64,000 bases of DNA, taken from Phenylobacterium sp. GTDB taxonomy: Bacteria; Pseudomonadota; Alphaproteobacteria; Caulobacterales; Caulobacteraceae. The notes under the pieces were generated by a model. That model was not told the origin of the DNA, ran no database searches, and saw nothing but the letters and a program-made list of their open reading frames with translations. The DNA is taken from contig NZ_JAUSBZ010000048.1 of NCBI RefSeq assembly GCF_030651755.1, forward strand, positions 1 to 64,000. The letters run 5' to 3'. Of the stretch, positions 1 through 9,749 are shown piece by piece (position 1 is the stretch's first letter; each line of letters starts with the position of its first letter). Made by a program: the position numbers and the translations under genes.

Positions 1-192
1 GACGGAAGGCCCGTGAAGCCCTTCGGGGCAGCCAGTAAGGTCACTCGTGAGCAGGCGGACGCATGGGCGTCGCAGGAACTCCGAAAGTTTAAGGCGCGAA
101 AGCGTCTGGAGGCAGAGGACAGCGGCGAAGATGAGCTTCGCAAGATTGCTGCTGAGGCTAAGGCGATGTCGCGCCAGAAAAGGCGAGACTAA
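1..192 (+). CDS. C-terminal end of an unknown protein (5' end outside window)
   Basis: Frame 1 is open from the first base to a TAA at 190-192, giving 63 residues of a protein whose start lies upstream. The fragment is hydrophilic and highly charged, with a Lys/Arg/Glu-rich helical-looking tail ending in SRQKRRD. A hand count gives about 61% G+C, lower than the 65-70% typical of the neighbours, so it could be an acquired or phage-type gene, but I do not recognise a family. It is followed by about 70 bases of plain intergenic DNA and then the stop of a convergent transporter gene. The reading frame is clear; the function is unknown. Confidence 0.55.
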   Translation, partial: DGRPVKPFGAASKVTREQADAWASQELRKFKARKRLEAEDSGEDELRKIAAEAKAMSRQKRRD

Positions 193-260
193 GTCCTACG
201 CGACCATCTTTCCCCTGTGGGTCCCCTCAAAGCGCGAATTAATCCCTTTAGACCGTCAGC

Positions 261-1541
261 CTAATCCTCCACCGTCCGCCGCAGGGGCGCGAGCGCCACG
301 AGGCTGACCAGGGCTGCGGCGCCGAGATAGAAGCCGACCGGGACCAGGCCGCCCCAGTCGGCCAGGAGCTGGGCGACCAGGGGGGCGAGGCCGCCGCCCA
401 GGATGCCGCCGACATTGAAGGCCACCGAGGCGCCGGTGTAGCGGACCCGGGCCGGGAACAGGCCCGGCAGGAAGGCGCCGAGCGGCCCATAGACGAAGCC
501 CATGCAGAACAGGCTGAGCGACAGGAAGCCGAACACCAGCAGCAGCGAGCCCGAGCCCAGCATCGGCGCCAGCAGGAGGCCCGCGACGATCACCATGCCG
601 CAGCCCCACATGAGCACGCCCCGCGGCGTGGTGGCGTCCGACCAGTAGCCGGCGATGACGATGCCCACGGCCATGAACAGGATGGCGCCCAGCTGGATGG
701 CCAGGAAGGCTTCCCGCGAATAGCCGAGCGTGGTGACGCCGTAGCCCAGGGCGAACGAGGTGGAGAGGTAGTAGGTGGCGAAGCAGGCCACCACGGCGAA
801 GGTGCCGCCGAGCGTCTCCAGGGGGTGGCGGGCCAGGAGCTCGAACAGGGGGGTCTTGGGGGGCGGGGCTTCCTCCAGGGCCTTGGAGAAGGCCGGGGTC
901 TCGGTGAGCTTCAGGCGGACCCAGAGGCCGACGCCGACCAGCACCGCGCTGAGCAGGAAGGGGATCCGCCAGCCCCAGGCGATGAACTGCTCCGGCGTCA
1001 GCAGCAGGCCCAGAATGAGGAACAGGCCGTTGGCGGCGATGAAGCCCACCGGCGCGCCGAGCTGCGGGAACATGCCAAAGCGCGCCTTCCAGCCGGGCGG
1101 CGCGTTTTCCACCGCCAGCAGGGCGGCGCCGCCCCACTCGCCGCCCAGGCCCAGGCCCTGGCCAAAACGCAGCAGGCACAGCAGGGCGGGCGCGATCCAG
1201 CCCGCCATGGCGTAGGTCGGCAGGAAGGCGATGGCGAAGGTCGAGACGCCCATCAGCATCAGGGAGGCGACCAGGGTCGATTTGCGGCCGATCCGGTCGC
1301 CATAGTGGCCAAACAGCGCCGCGCCCACGGGCCGGGCGAAGAAGGCGATGGCGAAGGTGGCGTAGGCGGAGAGCAGCTGGGCCGAGGGGGAGGCCGCCGG
1401 GAAGAACAGCGGCCCGAACACCAGGGCCGCGGCCGTGGCGTAGATGTAGAAGTCGTAGAACTCCACCGCCGTGCCCACCAGGCTTGCGCCCAGCACGCGG
1501 CGGTTGGAGGGCGCGCTCAGCGCCCCGATCCCTTGCGACAT
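261..1541 (-). CDS. MFS transporter, metabolite:H+ symporter (MHS) type
   Basis: This 426-residue protein is hydrophobic throughout and fits a 12-helix major facilitator. The N-terminus contains GTAVEFYDFYIYATAAALVF and, between helices 2 and 3, the loop RPVGAALFGHYGDRIGRKS, which matches the MHS subfamily signature. A second diagnostic stretch is RFGQGLGLGGEWGGA in helix 4. MHS proteins import organic acids, betaines or shikimate-like compounds with protons across the inner membrane; the substrate here cannot be read from sequence. It is transcribed divergently from the PLP lyase gene, with about 155 bases between the starts. The length is normal for the family. Confidence 0.88.
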   Translation of the reverse strand: MSQGIGALSAPSNRRVLGASLVGTAVEFYDFYIYATAAALVFGPLFFPAASPSAQLLSAYATFAIAFFARPVGAALFGHYGDRIGRKSTLVASLMLMGVSTFAIAFLPTYAMAGWIAPALLCLLRFGQGLGLGGEWGGAALLAVENAPPGWKARFGMFPQLGAPVGFIAANGLFLILGLLLTPEQFIAWGWRIPFLLSAVLVGVGLWVRLKLTETPAFSKALEEAPPPKTPLFELLARHPLETLGGTFAVVACFATYYLSTSFALGYGVTTLGYSREAFLAIQLGAILFMAVGIVIAGYWSDATTPRGVLMWGCGMVIVAGLLLAPMLGSGSLLLVFGFLSLSLFCMGFVYGPLGAFLPGLFPARVRYTGASVAFNVGGILGGGLAPLVAQLLADWGGLVPVGFYLGAAALVSLVALAPLRRTVED

Positions 1542-1696
1542 GGTTTCCCCCTCCCGTCGAGGCTGAGGGCTTGGCCTCCGCCGCGATGAAGGTCAAGCCT
1601 CGAGGCTCTTGCGAACCCCCTCGGTTGTGCCACCTTGAGCAGCCACAAGGATCAGAGCCGCAAAGCGGCCGACCTGCCCCGGGGAGGGCGAACCCG

Positions 1697-2944
1697 ATGA
1701 CGAATCTGCCGACGACGGCGCTGCCGACCAAGGGCGCGCCCTGGGCCGAGGTTTCCGCACGCATGGACCAGATGGGCCAGGGCGATGTGAAGTGGCGGGA
1801 GGGCAAGGCGGCCGTCTATGTGTTCAACGCCGGCCCTGAGATCGAACAGGTGCAGAAAGAGGCTTACGCAAAGTTCGCGTCGGAGAACGGGCTGGGACCG
1901 GCCGCCTTTCCGAGCCTGAAACAGATGGAGGCCGAGGTGGTGGGCTTTGGCCTCGCCCTTCTGCACGGCGATGGGGGATGCGTCGGCAACATGACCAGCG
2001 GCGGCACCGACTCCATCCTGATGGCGGTGAAGGCCGCCCGGGACCATGCCCGCAAGGTGCGCGGCCTGACCGGCCAGCTGAACCTCGTCCTGCCCCGCTC
2101 GGCCCACCCGGCCTTCGACAAGGCCTGCGCGGTGATGGAGATCGAGGTGCGGCGCACGCCGCTGAAGGACCTGCTGGCCGATCCTGTGGCCATGGAGGCG
2201 GCGATCGATGGCCAGACGATCATGATCGTCGGCTCGGCGCCCTGTTTCCCCTATGGCCTGATCGATCCCATCGAGGCGCTTGGGGCGCTGGCCGAGCGGC
2301 GCGGTGTCTGGCTGCATGTGGACGCCTGTGTCGGCGGCTATATCGCCCCCTTCGTGCGGATGAACGGGGCGGCCATTCCGCCCTTCGACTTCGAGGTGCC
2401 GGGCGTGTCGTCCATCTCGGCCGACCTGCACAAGTACGGCTATTGCGCCAAGGGGGCGTCCACCGTCTTCTTCCGCAGCGAGGAGCTGCGGGCCCACATG
2501 ATCTTCGAGGTCGGCGACTGGCCGGCGGGCAAGATGGTCACCCCCACCCTGGCCGGCACAAGGCCCGGCGGCGCCATCGCCGCGGCCTGGGCGGTGATGA
2601 ATGTGCTGGGCGTCGAGGGCTACAAGGCCAAGCACCGCGAGGTCACCGAGGCCCGTCAGGCCATCGGCGAGGGGGCGCAGGCCCAGGGCTGGCGCCTGCT
2701 GGGGGACCCGATGCTGGGCATTGTCGCCTTCACCCGGGAGGATGTGAATCCGTTCGCGGTGCTCAAGCATCTCTATGGGCGCGGCTGGGTGACCAGCGCC
2801 GTGACCGAGCCGGCGGGCCTGCATCTGATGCTGTCGCCGGTTCACAAGTCCGTCGCCGATACCTATCTGGCGGATCTGGAATGGGCGAGCGCCGCGGCCC
2901 GGGGCGACGGCGGCAAACCTGCGGAGGCGCGCTATGGCGGATAG
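1697..2944 (+). CDS. PLP-dependent decarboxylase/lyase, sphingosine-1-phosphate lyase-like
   Basis: The 415-residue protein belongs to the group II PLP decarboxylase fold. It shows the SGGTDSILMA motif after the first third, the DACVGGY cofactor aspartate segment, and ISADLHKYGYCAKG, whose lysine should bind PLP. The N-terminal third, with a FPSLKQMEAE segment before the glycine-rich loop, resembles sphingosine-1-phosphate lyases more than glutamate decarboxylases. No N-terminal membrane anchor is visible. I chose ATG 1697 because GGGGAGGG lies about 8 bases upstream; the frame is open further 5' but lacks a better site. The last 11 bases overlap the PIG-L deacetylase gene, so the two are probably cotranslated. 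The substrate is an inference. Confidence 0.8.
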   Translation: MTNLPTTALPTKGAPWAEVSARMDQMGQGDVKWREGKAAVYVFNAGPEIEQVQKEAYAKFASENGLGPAAFPSLKQMEAEVVGFGLALLHGDGGCVGNMTSGGTDSILMAVKAARDHARKVRGLTGQLNLVLPRSAHPAFDKACAVMEIEVRRTPLKDLLADPVAMEAAIDGQTIMIVGSAPCFPYGLIDPIEALGALAERRGVWLHVDACVGGYIAPFVRMNGAAIPPFDFEVPGVSSISADLHKYGYCAKGASTVFFRSEELRAHMIFEVGDWPAGKMVTPTLAGTRPGGAIAAAWAVMNVLGVEGYKAKHREVTEARQAIGEGAQAQGWRLLGDPMLGIVAFTREDVNPFAVLKHLYGRGWVTSAVTEPAGLHLMLSPVHKSVADTYLADLEWASAAARGDGGKPAEARYGG

Positions 2945-3791
2945 ACGGCAAATCCCCTGGGGGGCTGTCGCCGCCGTCGGTCTGCCCACCGCCCTGCTCG
3001 GGGGCTTTCTGCTCGCCCGAGGTCAGCTGAACGATGAGTCTGTGCCCCGGGCGCAGATCCTGCCCGGGGTCGGCGCCGAGGTGACGGTCCTGGCCATCTG
3101 GGCCCATCCGGACGACGAGATCACCTGCGCCGGGACCCTGGCCCGCATGGCCAAGGCCGGGGCGCGGATCATCCTGCTCTATCTCACCCACGGGGAAGCC
3201 GCCCAAGGCACGGGCTATGACCTCGAGGAACTGGCCAAGGTGCGGCTGGCCGAGGCCAAGGCCGCCGGGCGCCTGCTGGGCGCCGAAGCCGTGGAGGTGC
3301 TGGACTTCCCCGACGGGGGGCTCAGCGGACTCGACCCCGCGGGACCCAAGGCCGCCATCGCCGCCGCCATCGGCCGCTATCGCCCCCAGGTCCTGATCAG
3401 CTTTGACGAGAAGGTCGGCTTCTATGGCCATCCCGACCACATCCGCACCGGGGTCTGGGTGCGCGAGCTGTTCGAGGCCGCGCCCAAGGACAGCCCCTGG
3501 CCGCGCCTGCTCTATCAGGTGACCCTGCCCGGCGCCCTGGTGCGGCTGGCCCGCCGGCTGGTGGAGGCCTTCCGCACCCACTATCCCGCCGACCCGGACA
3601 AGGGCCTGCCGCCGCCGGACCTGGCGGTGAACATTGCGCATGAGGCGCAGACCAAGCGCGCCCTGCTGGACGTCCACGCCTCCCAGGCCAGGATCATCGC
3701 CGACGTGCAGCCCTATTATGATCGCCTCCCGGCCTGGCTCTATTACCGGCTGTTCGACCGGGAATATTTCGCCTCGATCCGGCGGCGCTGA
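2934..3791 (+). CDS. PIG-L (LmbE-like) family deacetylase with N-terminal membrane segment
   Basis: The 285-residue protein begins with a short charged stretch and one hydrophobic segment (about residues 8-27), consistent with membrane anchoring. A PIG-L domain follows: the metal-binding motif AHPDDE at about residue 59 and a second histidine motif YGHPDH near residue 165. PIG-L enzymes are zinc-dependent hydrolases that remove acyl groups from amino sugars or related amides. The start overlaps the 3' end of the sphingosine-phosphate-lyase-like gene by 11 bases. Together they could deacylate and then cleave an amide-linked lipid, but that pairing is inference. A palindromic repeat cluster begins 18 bases after the stop. 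Confidence 0.85.
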   Translation: MADRRQIPWGAVAAVGLPTALLGGFLLARGQLNDESVPRAQILPGVGAEVTVLAIWAHPDDEITCAGTLARMAKAGARIILLYLTHGEAAQGTGYDLEELAKVRLAEAKAAGRLLGAEAVEVLDFPDGGLSGLDPAGPKAAIAAAIGRYRPQVLISFDEKVGFYGHPDHIRTGVWVRELFEAAPKDSPWPRLLYQVTLPGALVRLARRLVEAFRTHYPADPDKGLPPPDLAVNIAHEAQTKRALLDVHASQARIIADVQPYYDRLPAWLYYRLFDREYFASIRRR

Positions 3792-3808
3792 GGGGTCAGG
3801 CGCCCTTA

Positions 3809-3856
3809 GAGCGCGTTCCGATAAGTGGGAACCGGTTGTCGGAACGAAACGCGCTC
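3809..3856. repeat. Palindromic intergenic repeat 1 (REP-like)
   Basis: The outer arms GAGCGCGTT and AACGCGCTC are perfect inverted complements, and inner arms TTCCGA/TCGGAA extend the stem. It resembles the short palindromes common between genes in alphaproteobacteria. It lies between two convergent genes and could act as a transcript-end hairpin. No second copy was noticed in the window. Confidence 0.7.
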
Positions 3857-3869
3857 CAGACTTAGAGTT

Positions 3870-3920
3870 TAGAGCCTGATTCAACGATCAGACGATTCCG
3901 TCTGATCGCATCAGGCTCTA
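3870..3920. repeat. Palindromic intergenic repeat 2, overlapping a gene end
   Basis: The outer arms TAGAGCCTGAT and ATCAGGCTCTA are perfect 11-base complements, and the inner arms GATCAGACG and CGTCTGATC (3886-3894 and 3899-3907) form a second stem with a 4-base loop. The right arm supplies the last codons and the TGA stop (3911-3913) of the minus-strand hotdog gene. Confidence 0.75.
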
Positions 3921-4762
3921 GCCCAGAGGGGCGAGGAGTCCTTCATGAAACGCAGGCAGAAGGTCACCCGGGCCTGATCCCTGCCGGTCCTGGGATCGGC
4001 GATCAGCACGTCGTACCAGACATTCTCCGTTCGCGGACTTTCGGTCAGGGCGTGGACCCGGGTGCGGCCCACATAGTCGACGCCGGCCCGCAGGGGACCT
4101 TCCAGAAACTGAATTTCCAGCGCCCCGAACAGGCCGACGGCCGCGCCCGCGGAGCCGACGACGGCCGATCGGGCGCCATGGGCCAGATGCACCACCATCG
4201 AGGGCGGCAGGACACCGTCCTGATAGCATTCAAGGGGCTCGGTGATGGTCTCCAGCCGCTGCGTCAGGGCCTCAGGCGAGATGCGCAGCGCAAGGCCATG
4301 GGCCTCGTCGCCCACATGCACGTCGGCCAGGATGCGGATGGCGCTGCGCGGTGCGGTCTCCTGGGTCAGAAGATGGCGCGACAGCTCCGAACCCGCATCG
4401 GCGTGATCGGCGGCGCTGCCCTGGCAGATCAGGGCCATGGCCTGGTCATACATCTGCAGGCGGGCCCGCTCGGCGCCCGGGGTGGCCTGGGCGCTCACCG
4501 CCTCGCCGTCCACGGTGGGCTGTTTGAACAACAGGGAGAGATTGCCGCCTTCGAACCAGGCCTGCCCATAGAGGTCGACCAGCAGGGGCACGAACTGGTC
4601 CATGTGGATGGAGCCGGCCACCGTGCCGCCGCGAAAGCCCAGCTTGCTGGCGGTGGCGTCTTCGTGGATGGAGCCCTTGATCTCGCTGGCCGTATTGCGC
4701 GGCGTGCGGAGCGGCCCGACCAGAGTCGTGCCGTCGCCTGCCGCCTGTTGTGCGACGCGCAT
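3911..4762 (-). CDS. Hotdog-fold (MaoC-like) protein of unknown function
   Basis: The 283-residue protein has the look of a double-hotdog MaoC-like enzyme: an early SIHEDATASKLGFRGGTVAG segment, then VDGEAVSAQA, and a later second half with LFGALEIQFLEGPLRAG. Such proteins are often acyl-CoA hydratases or thioesterases, but I do not see a complete hydratase motif. ATG 4762 is preceded by AGGGAAGG at 8 bases, which decides the start although the frame is open much further upstream. It is divergent from an acyl-CoA dehydrogenase, which supports a role in fatty or aromatic acyl-CoA metabolism. Its final residues Ala-Arg-Ala and stop come from an intergenic palindrome. Confidence 0.6.
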   Translation of the reverse strand: MRVAQQAAGDGTTLVGPLRTPRNTASEIKGSIHEDATASKLGFRGGTVAGSIHMDQFVPLLVDLYGQAWFEGGNLSLLFKQPTVDGEAVSAQATPGAERARLQMYDQAMALICQGSAADHADAGSELSRHLLTQETAPRSAIRILADVHVGDEAHGLALRISPEALTQRLETITEPLECYQDGVLPPSMVVHLAHGARSAVVGSAGAAVGLFGALEIQFLEGPLRAGVDYVGRTRVHALTESPRTENVWYDVLIADPRTGRDQARVTFCLRFMKDSSPLWARA

Positions 4763-4998
4763 CTTCGTTTCCTTCCCTGACCCGGTCATTGGCGCCGAGC
4801 TCATTTTTGTCTTCCGCCGCGCGCCCCCACGGACTGGTGGCGGCGGCATGACACGGTTATCCTGACACGGCCCCGCCAGAGGGTCACGGCGCCAATTGTC
4901 GCCGATCAGACACGGAGGACTTCGCGGCCGCCAGAGCCCGGCGGCCGTCCCTGCCGCCCAATCAGAACAGAGCCGCCCAAGGCGGCCGGGAGCGACCC
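4763..4998. promoter_or_regulatory. Divergent promoter region with repeated TGACACGG words
   Basis: This 236-base gap separates the divergent hotdog and acyl-CoA dehydrogenase genes and must hold both promoters. TGACACGG occurs at 4849-4856 and again at 4863-4870, 14 bases apart, with a related AGACACGG at 4908-4915. The spacing could suit a dimeric regulator, but no regulator gene is adjacent and the operator is a guess. Confidence 0.3.
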
Positions 4999-6228
4999 AT
5001 GACCGACCCCATGACCGAACGGTCCGCCGACCTCGACGGCTTTCGCCAGACCGCCAGGTCCTGGCTGGTCGAGAACTTCCCCGCCGCCCTCGCCCACCGC
5101 CCGGCCCCTGGCCCCGGCGTCGAGGAGGGGGCGGAGACCGACGACGCCCGCCTGTGGAAGACCCGGATGGGCGAAAAGGGATGGGGCGTGCCCACCTGGC
5201 CGGCCCGCTATGGGGGCGGCGAGCTTTCTCCGGCGCAGGCCCGGGTGCTGGCCGAGGAGATGACGGCCATCGGCGCCCAGAACCCCATCGGCGGCATGGG
5301 GGTGATGATGTTTGGCCCCACCCTGCTGGAATACGGAAACGAGGACCAGAAGGCCCGCCACCTGCCGCCCATCGCCCGGGGCGAACTGCGCTGGTGCCAG
5401 GGGTTCTCAGAGCCGGGCGCAGGCTCCGACCTCGCCTCGCTGTCGACAAGGGCGCAGGACAGGGGCGACCACTGGCTGGTCAACGGCCAGAAGATCTGGA
5501 CCTCCGGCGCCCACCTGGCCGACTGGTGCTTCTGTCTGGTCCGCACCGATACGAGCAAGAAGCACGAGGGCATCTCCTTCCTGCTGATCGACATGAAGAG
5601 CCCCGGCGTCGAGGCCCGCCCCATCCTGCTGATCGCCGGCAATTCCCCCTTCTGCGAGACCTTCTTCACCGATGTGAAGGTCCCCAAAGAGAACCTGGTC
5701 GGCCCGCTGAACGGGGGCTGGACCATCGCCAAGCGCCTGCTGCAGCATGAGCGCAGCGGTCTGGCTGGCGCCGCTGGCGCCCAGCGCGCCCAGGTCAAGG
5801 TCCCCCTGCCCCAGTTGGCCAAGGCCTATCTGGGCGCCGACGAGGCCGGCCGCATCGCCGACCTCGACCTGCGCCAGCGGATCATCAACTATGAGATGGA
5901 CCTGAAGGCCTTCCAGCAGACCGCCGAGCGTGCGGCCCTGGAGGCCCGGTCCAATCGCGGGCCGAGCGCGGCCACCTCGATCATGAAGAACGCCGGCTCC
6001 TTCCTGCGCCGGGACGGGGCTGAGCTGACCGTCGAGATCATGGGCTGGCAGGGCCTGGGCTGGAGCGGCGACCCCTTTTCCGACGACGAACTGGCGGCGA
6101 CCCGCACGCTTGGCAGCTCCAAGGCCGGAACCATCGCCGGGGGCTCCCAGGAGGTGCAGTACAACATCATCGCCAAACGCATCCTCGGCCTGCCCGACCC
6201 GATCTCGGCGGCGGCGCGGCAGGGCTAG
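4999..6228 (+). CDS. Acyl-CoA dehydrogenase
   Basis: The 409-residue FAD flavoprotein shows the acyl-CoA dehydrogenase layout: an N-terminal helical domain with WGVPTWPARYGG, the mid-domain FAD/substrate segments CQGFSEPGAGSDLASL and WTSGAHLADW, and a C-terminal domain ending with GGSQEVQYNIIAKRILGLP, which is typical of the family. It should catalyse alpha,beta-dehydrogenation of an acyl-CoA and pass electrons to ETF. The chain-length or substrate preference cannot be read. A GGGAGCGACCC sequence precedes ATG 4999. It is divergent from the MaoC-like gene and ends 12 bases before the convergent parE toxin gene. Confidence 0.9.
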   Translation: MTDPMTERSADLDGFRQTARSWLVENFPAALAHRPAPGPGVEEGAETDDARLWKTRMGEKGWGVPTWPARYGGGELSPAQARVLAEEMTAIGAQNPIGGMGVMMFGPTLLEYGNEDQKARHLPPIARGELRWCQGFSEPGAGSDLASLSTRAQDRGDHWLVNGQKIWTSGAHLADWCFCLVRTDTSKKHEGISFLLIDMKSPGVEARPILLIAGNSPFCETFFTDVKVPKENLVGPLNGGWTIAKRLLQHERSGLAGAAGAQRAQVKVPLPQLAKAYLGADEAGRIADLDLRQRIINYEMDLKAFQQTAERAALEARSNRGPSAATSIMKNAGSFLRRDGAELTVEIMGWQGLGWSGDPFSDDELAATRTLGSSKAGTIAGGSQEVQYNIIAKRILGLPDPISAAARQG

Positions 6229-6240
6229 GTTCGGGCGGCC

Positions 6241-6531
6241 TCAGGCGTCAATCGTTTGCCAGTCCTCGCCGCCGTGTCGGATGCGCTGGATGAAGATGTT
6301 TGCGCCGTCGGGGCGGTAGAAGATGATGTGCGACCTATAGGGATGCCCGCGGGTGGCCGGGCCAAGTTCTGGACGGGCGCACGCCGCCATCGGGAAGTGC
6401 GAGAGAAACTCCAGCGCCTCGACCAGGCCGGCGACATAGAGCTCCGCCTGGGCGACGCCAAAGGCCGCAGCCCCGTGGAGATAGAGGTTTTCGAGGTCCT
6501 CAGCCGACTTGCGGCTGAACCTATAGGCCAC
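6241..6531 (-). CDS. parE: ParE family toxin of a type II toxin-antitoxin pair
   Basis: The 96-residue protein has the RelE/ParE fold pattern: an N-terminal FSRKSAEDLENLYLHG helix region, a central ARPELGPATRGHPYRSHIIF segment and a C-terminal IQRIRHGGEDW strand. ParE toxins poison DNA gyrase. The gene follows the ParD-like antitoxin and overlaps it by 11 bases, the usual order for parDE. Family assignment is from the sequence pattern; toxicity is not shown. It is convergent with the acyl-CoA dehydrogenase gene. Confidence 0.87.
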   Translation of the reverse strand: MAYRFSRKSAEDLENLYLHGAAAFGVAQAELYVAGLVEALEFLSHFPMAACARPELGPATRGHPYRSHIIFYRPDGANIFIQRIRHGGEDWQTIDA

Positions 6532-6769
6532 GCCCGCCCAGGCGCCCCCGCGCCCTGTCGAGGATATCGGCGGCGGACAGGTCGCTGGCGCCGCTCTCTT
6601 CCCCTTCCTGGATCAGTTGCTGGAGCGCAGCCCGTTTGTCGGCCCGCTCCTGGTCGCGGCGGATCAGGTCGCGGACATAGTCGCTGGCGTTGCTGTAGCG
6701 GCCGGTCGCAGCCCGCCCCTCGACCCAGTCCTTCATCGCATCGGGCAGCGAGACGTTCATCGTCGCCAT
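6521..6769 (-). CDS. parD: ParD family antitoxin
   Basis: The 82-residue protein begins MATMNVSLPDAMKDWVE, followed by GRYSNASDYVRDLIRRD, the ribbon-helix-helix DNA-binding domain typical of ParD/CopG antitoxins. The acidic C-terminal half (LIQEGEESG and onward) should wrap the toxin. The start at 6769 is fixed by a strong GGAGGT site at 6775-6780, about five bases before the ATG; the frame continues upstream but only through shadow sequence. ParD normally represses its own promoter, so the short region upstream of 6780 is the likely operator. It overlaps parE by 11 bases. Confidence 0.87.
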   Translation of the reverse strand: MATMNVSLPDAMKDWVEGRAATGRYSNASDYVRDLIRRDQERADKRAALQQLIQEGEESGASDLSAADILDRARGRLGGRGL

Positions 6770-6880
6770 GGCGCACCTCCAGGCGGGAGCCTCGGTAAAT
6801 TGGCAAACTTTGTCAATGTGGGCCGGAGACGGTCTTTGTCTCCAGACGGCGGAGGGTTTAGACTGTCGCCGACGAATTGG

Positions 6881-7165
6881 ATGGATGCGATGAGCGACGC
6901 GGTCGGCCCTGGCGATCTGGTTCTGTGCGTCAATGCGGCGCCCAATCACGCCACGGGACGCCCCGTGCCCCTGCAGGCCGGCGAGACCTATCGCGTCTGG
7001 GCGGTGATGGACTTCGTCTGCCCCTGCGGCCGTTCCGACGCGCTGATCGATGTCGGCATCGACTTCGCCTGGTGCCAGTCCCGCTTCCGCCTGCTCCCCA
7101 AACCCAAGGCCCAGGCCAGGCCCCAGAAGGTGTCGGCGCCGAAGGAGAAGGAAACGGTGCGGTAG
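6881..7165 (+). CDS. Small protein with CPCG motif, unknown function
   Basis: The predicted product is 94 residues from ATG 6881, or 91 from ATG 6890. It contains a GDLVLCVN start, an LQAGETYRVWAV strand, a CPCGRSD motif that could bind metal, and FAWCQSRFRLLP near the end, followed by a Lys/Pro-rich tail. Short proteins with the pattern 'G..Y.V....D......F...RFR.L' occur in phage-derived regions, but I cannot assign a family. A good ribosome site is not visible near either start. It is divergent from parD and convergent with the phosphatase gene, 15 bases away. Confidence 0.55.
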   Translation: MDAMSDAVGPGDLVLCVNAAPNHATGRPVPLQAGETYRVWAVMDFVCPCGRSDALIDVGIDFAWCQSRFRLLPKPKAQARPQKVSAPKEKETVR

Positions 7166-7180
7166 AGGGCCGCCCCGCCC

Positions 7181-7870
7181 CTACTCCCGCTTCAGCAGGC
7201 GCTCGGTGAACAGCGTCCCCCACCACTTGGCGCGGAAGTCGGCCTTCATAGCGTCGGGCTGGTAGGCGGGGCTTTCGACCCATTCGACGAAGGACAGGCC
7301 GGCGGGCTCGCCCTCGGCCAGGTAGCGCTCGAACACATAGTCCAGCACGCCGGTCTTGCCGGCCTTCATGTGCAGGTAGCGCAGGTGCAGCTGGTCGAGG
7401 GCCTCGGCGATCGGCTTGCCCTTGCGGAAGTGCATGTAGAAGACGCTCATGATGCCGGCCCGGTCCGCGCCGGACTTGCAATGCATCAGGGCGGGATATT
7501 CGATCGACTGGAACAGGTCCCGGGCGCCCAGGACGCGGGCGCGGCTCGGCACCTCGCGCGAGGTGATGGTGAAGTCCACCAGGGTCAGGCCCAGCTGCGC
7601 GCAGGCCTCCTTCTCCAGCACATAGAAGCTGCCGTCGAAACCGCCGCGCAGGTTGATGATGGTCTTGATCCCCCGGGCCTTCCACCCGGCCAGCTGCTCG
7701 GGCGAGGGCTGGTTGGTGCGCACCAGTTCGTCGCTGATCCAGTGGGCGTTCTGGAAGCGCAGGCGCAGGAAGGCGTGGTCGTTCCACATATAGTCCCGCA
7801 GGGCGCGCTTGCGGCCTTCCGGCGTCGTGAGATCGAATTGGGCCAAGGGGCGCTCCCAGATTTGCTGCAT
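7181..7870 (-). CDS. Cys-based tyrosine/dual-specificity phosphatase-like protein
   Basis: The 229-residue protein carries the HCKSGADRAG loop, matching the CX5R active site of cysteine phosphatases, at about residue 127. The preceding IKTIINLRGG and following KTGVLDYVFERYL segments fit the DSP-like bacterial family. No signal peptide or membrane segment is seen, so it is probably cytoplasmic. ATG 7870 starts a protein with a sensible N-terminus; the frame stays open upstream into the divergent exporter gene, but that extension looks like non-coding shadow. The substrate is unknown; the neighbours make lipid A, but no link is shown. Confidence 0.75.
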   Translation of the reverse strand: MQQIWERPLAQFDLTTPEGRKRALRDYMWNDHAFLRLRFQNAHWISDELVRTNQPSPEQLAGWKARGIKTIINLRGGFDGSFYVLEKEACAQLGLTLVDFTITSREVPSRARVLGARDLFQSIEYPALMHCKSGADRAGIMSVFYMHFRKGKPIAEALDQLHLRYLHMKAGKTGVLDYVFERYLAEGEPAGLSFVEWVESPAYQPDAMKADFRAKWWGTLFTERLLKRE

Positions 7871-7955
7871 AACTAGGCGTTCGGGGCGGCGAACGGAAGC
7901 CTCGAGCCCGAGCCCCTTACTTGACTTGCGCGCCGTGACGGACGACGCCAGGGCC

Positions 7956-9745
<1,790 letters not shown>

Positions 9746-9749
<4 letters not shown>

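Noticed and set aside
1484-1696. An extended N-terminus for the PLP lyase (start 1484)
   Set aside because: The extension overlaps the divergent transporter gene and is Arg/Pro-rich shadow sequence; ATG 1697 has a strong ribosome site.
256-1806. A 516-codon minus-strand frame over the transporter gene
   Set aside because: It is a shadow of the real transporter frame (261-1541); the translation is Gly/Arg/Pro-rich without motifs.
3829-3856. An EcfG-type promoter in the palindrome (GGAAC present)
   Set aside because: No CGTT follows at 16-17 bases on either strand; the GGAAC comes from the palindrome arms.
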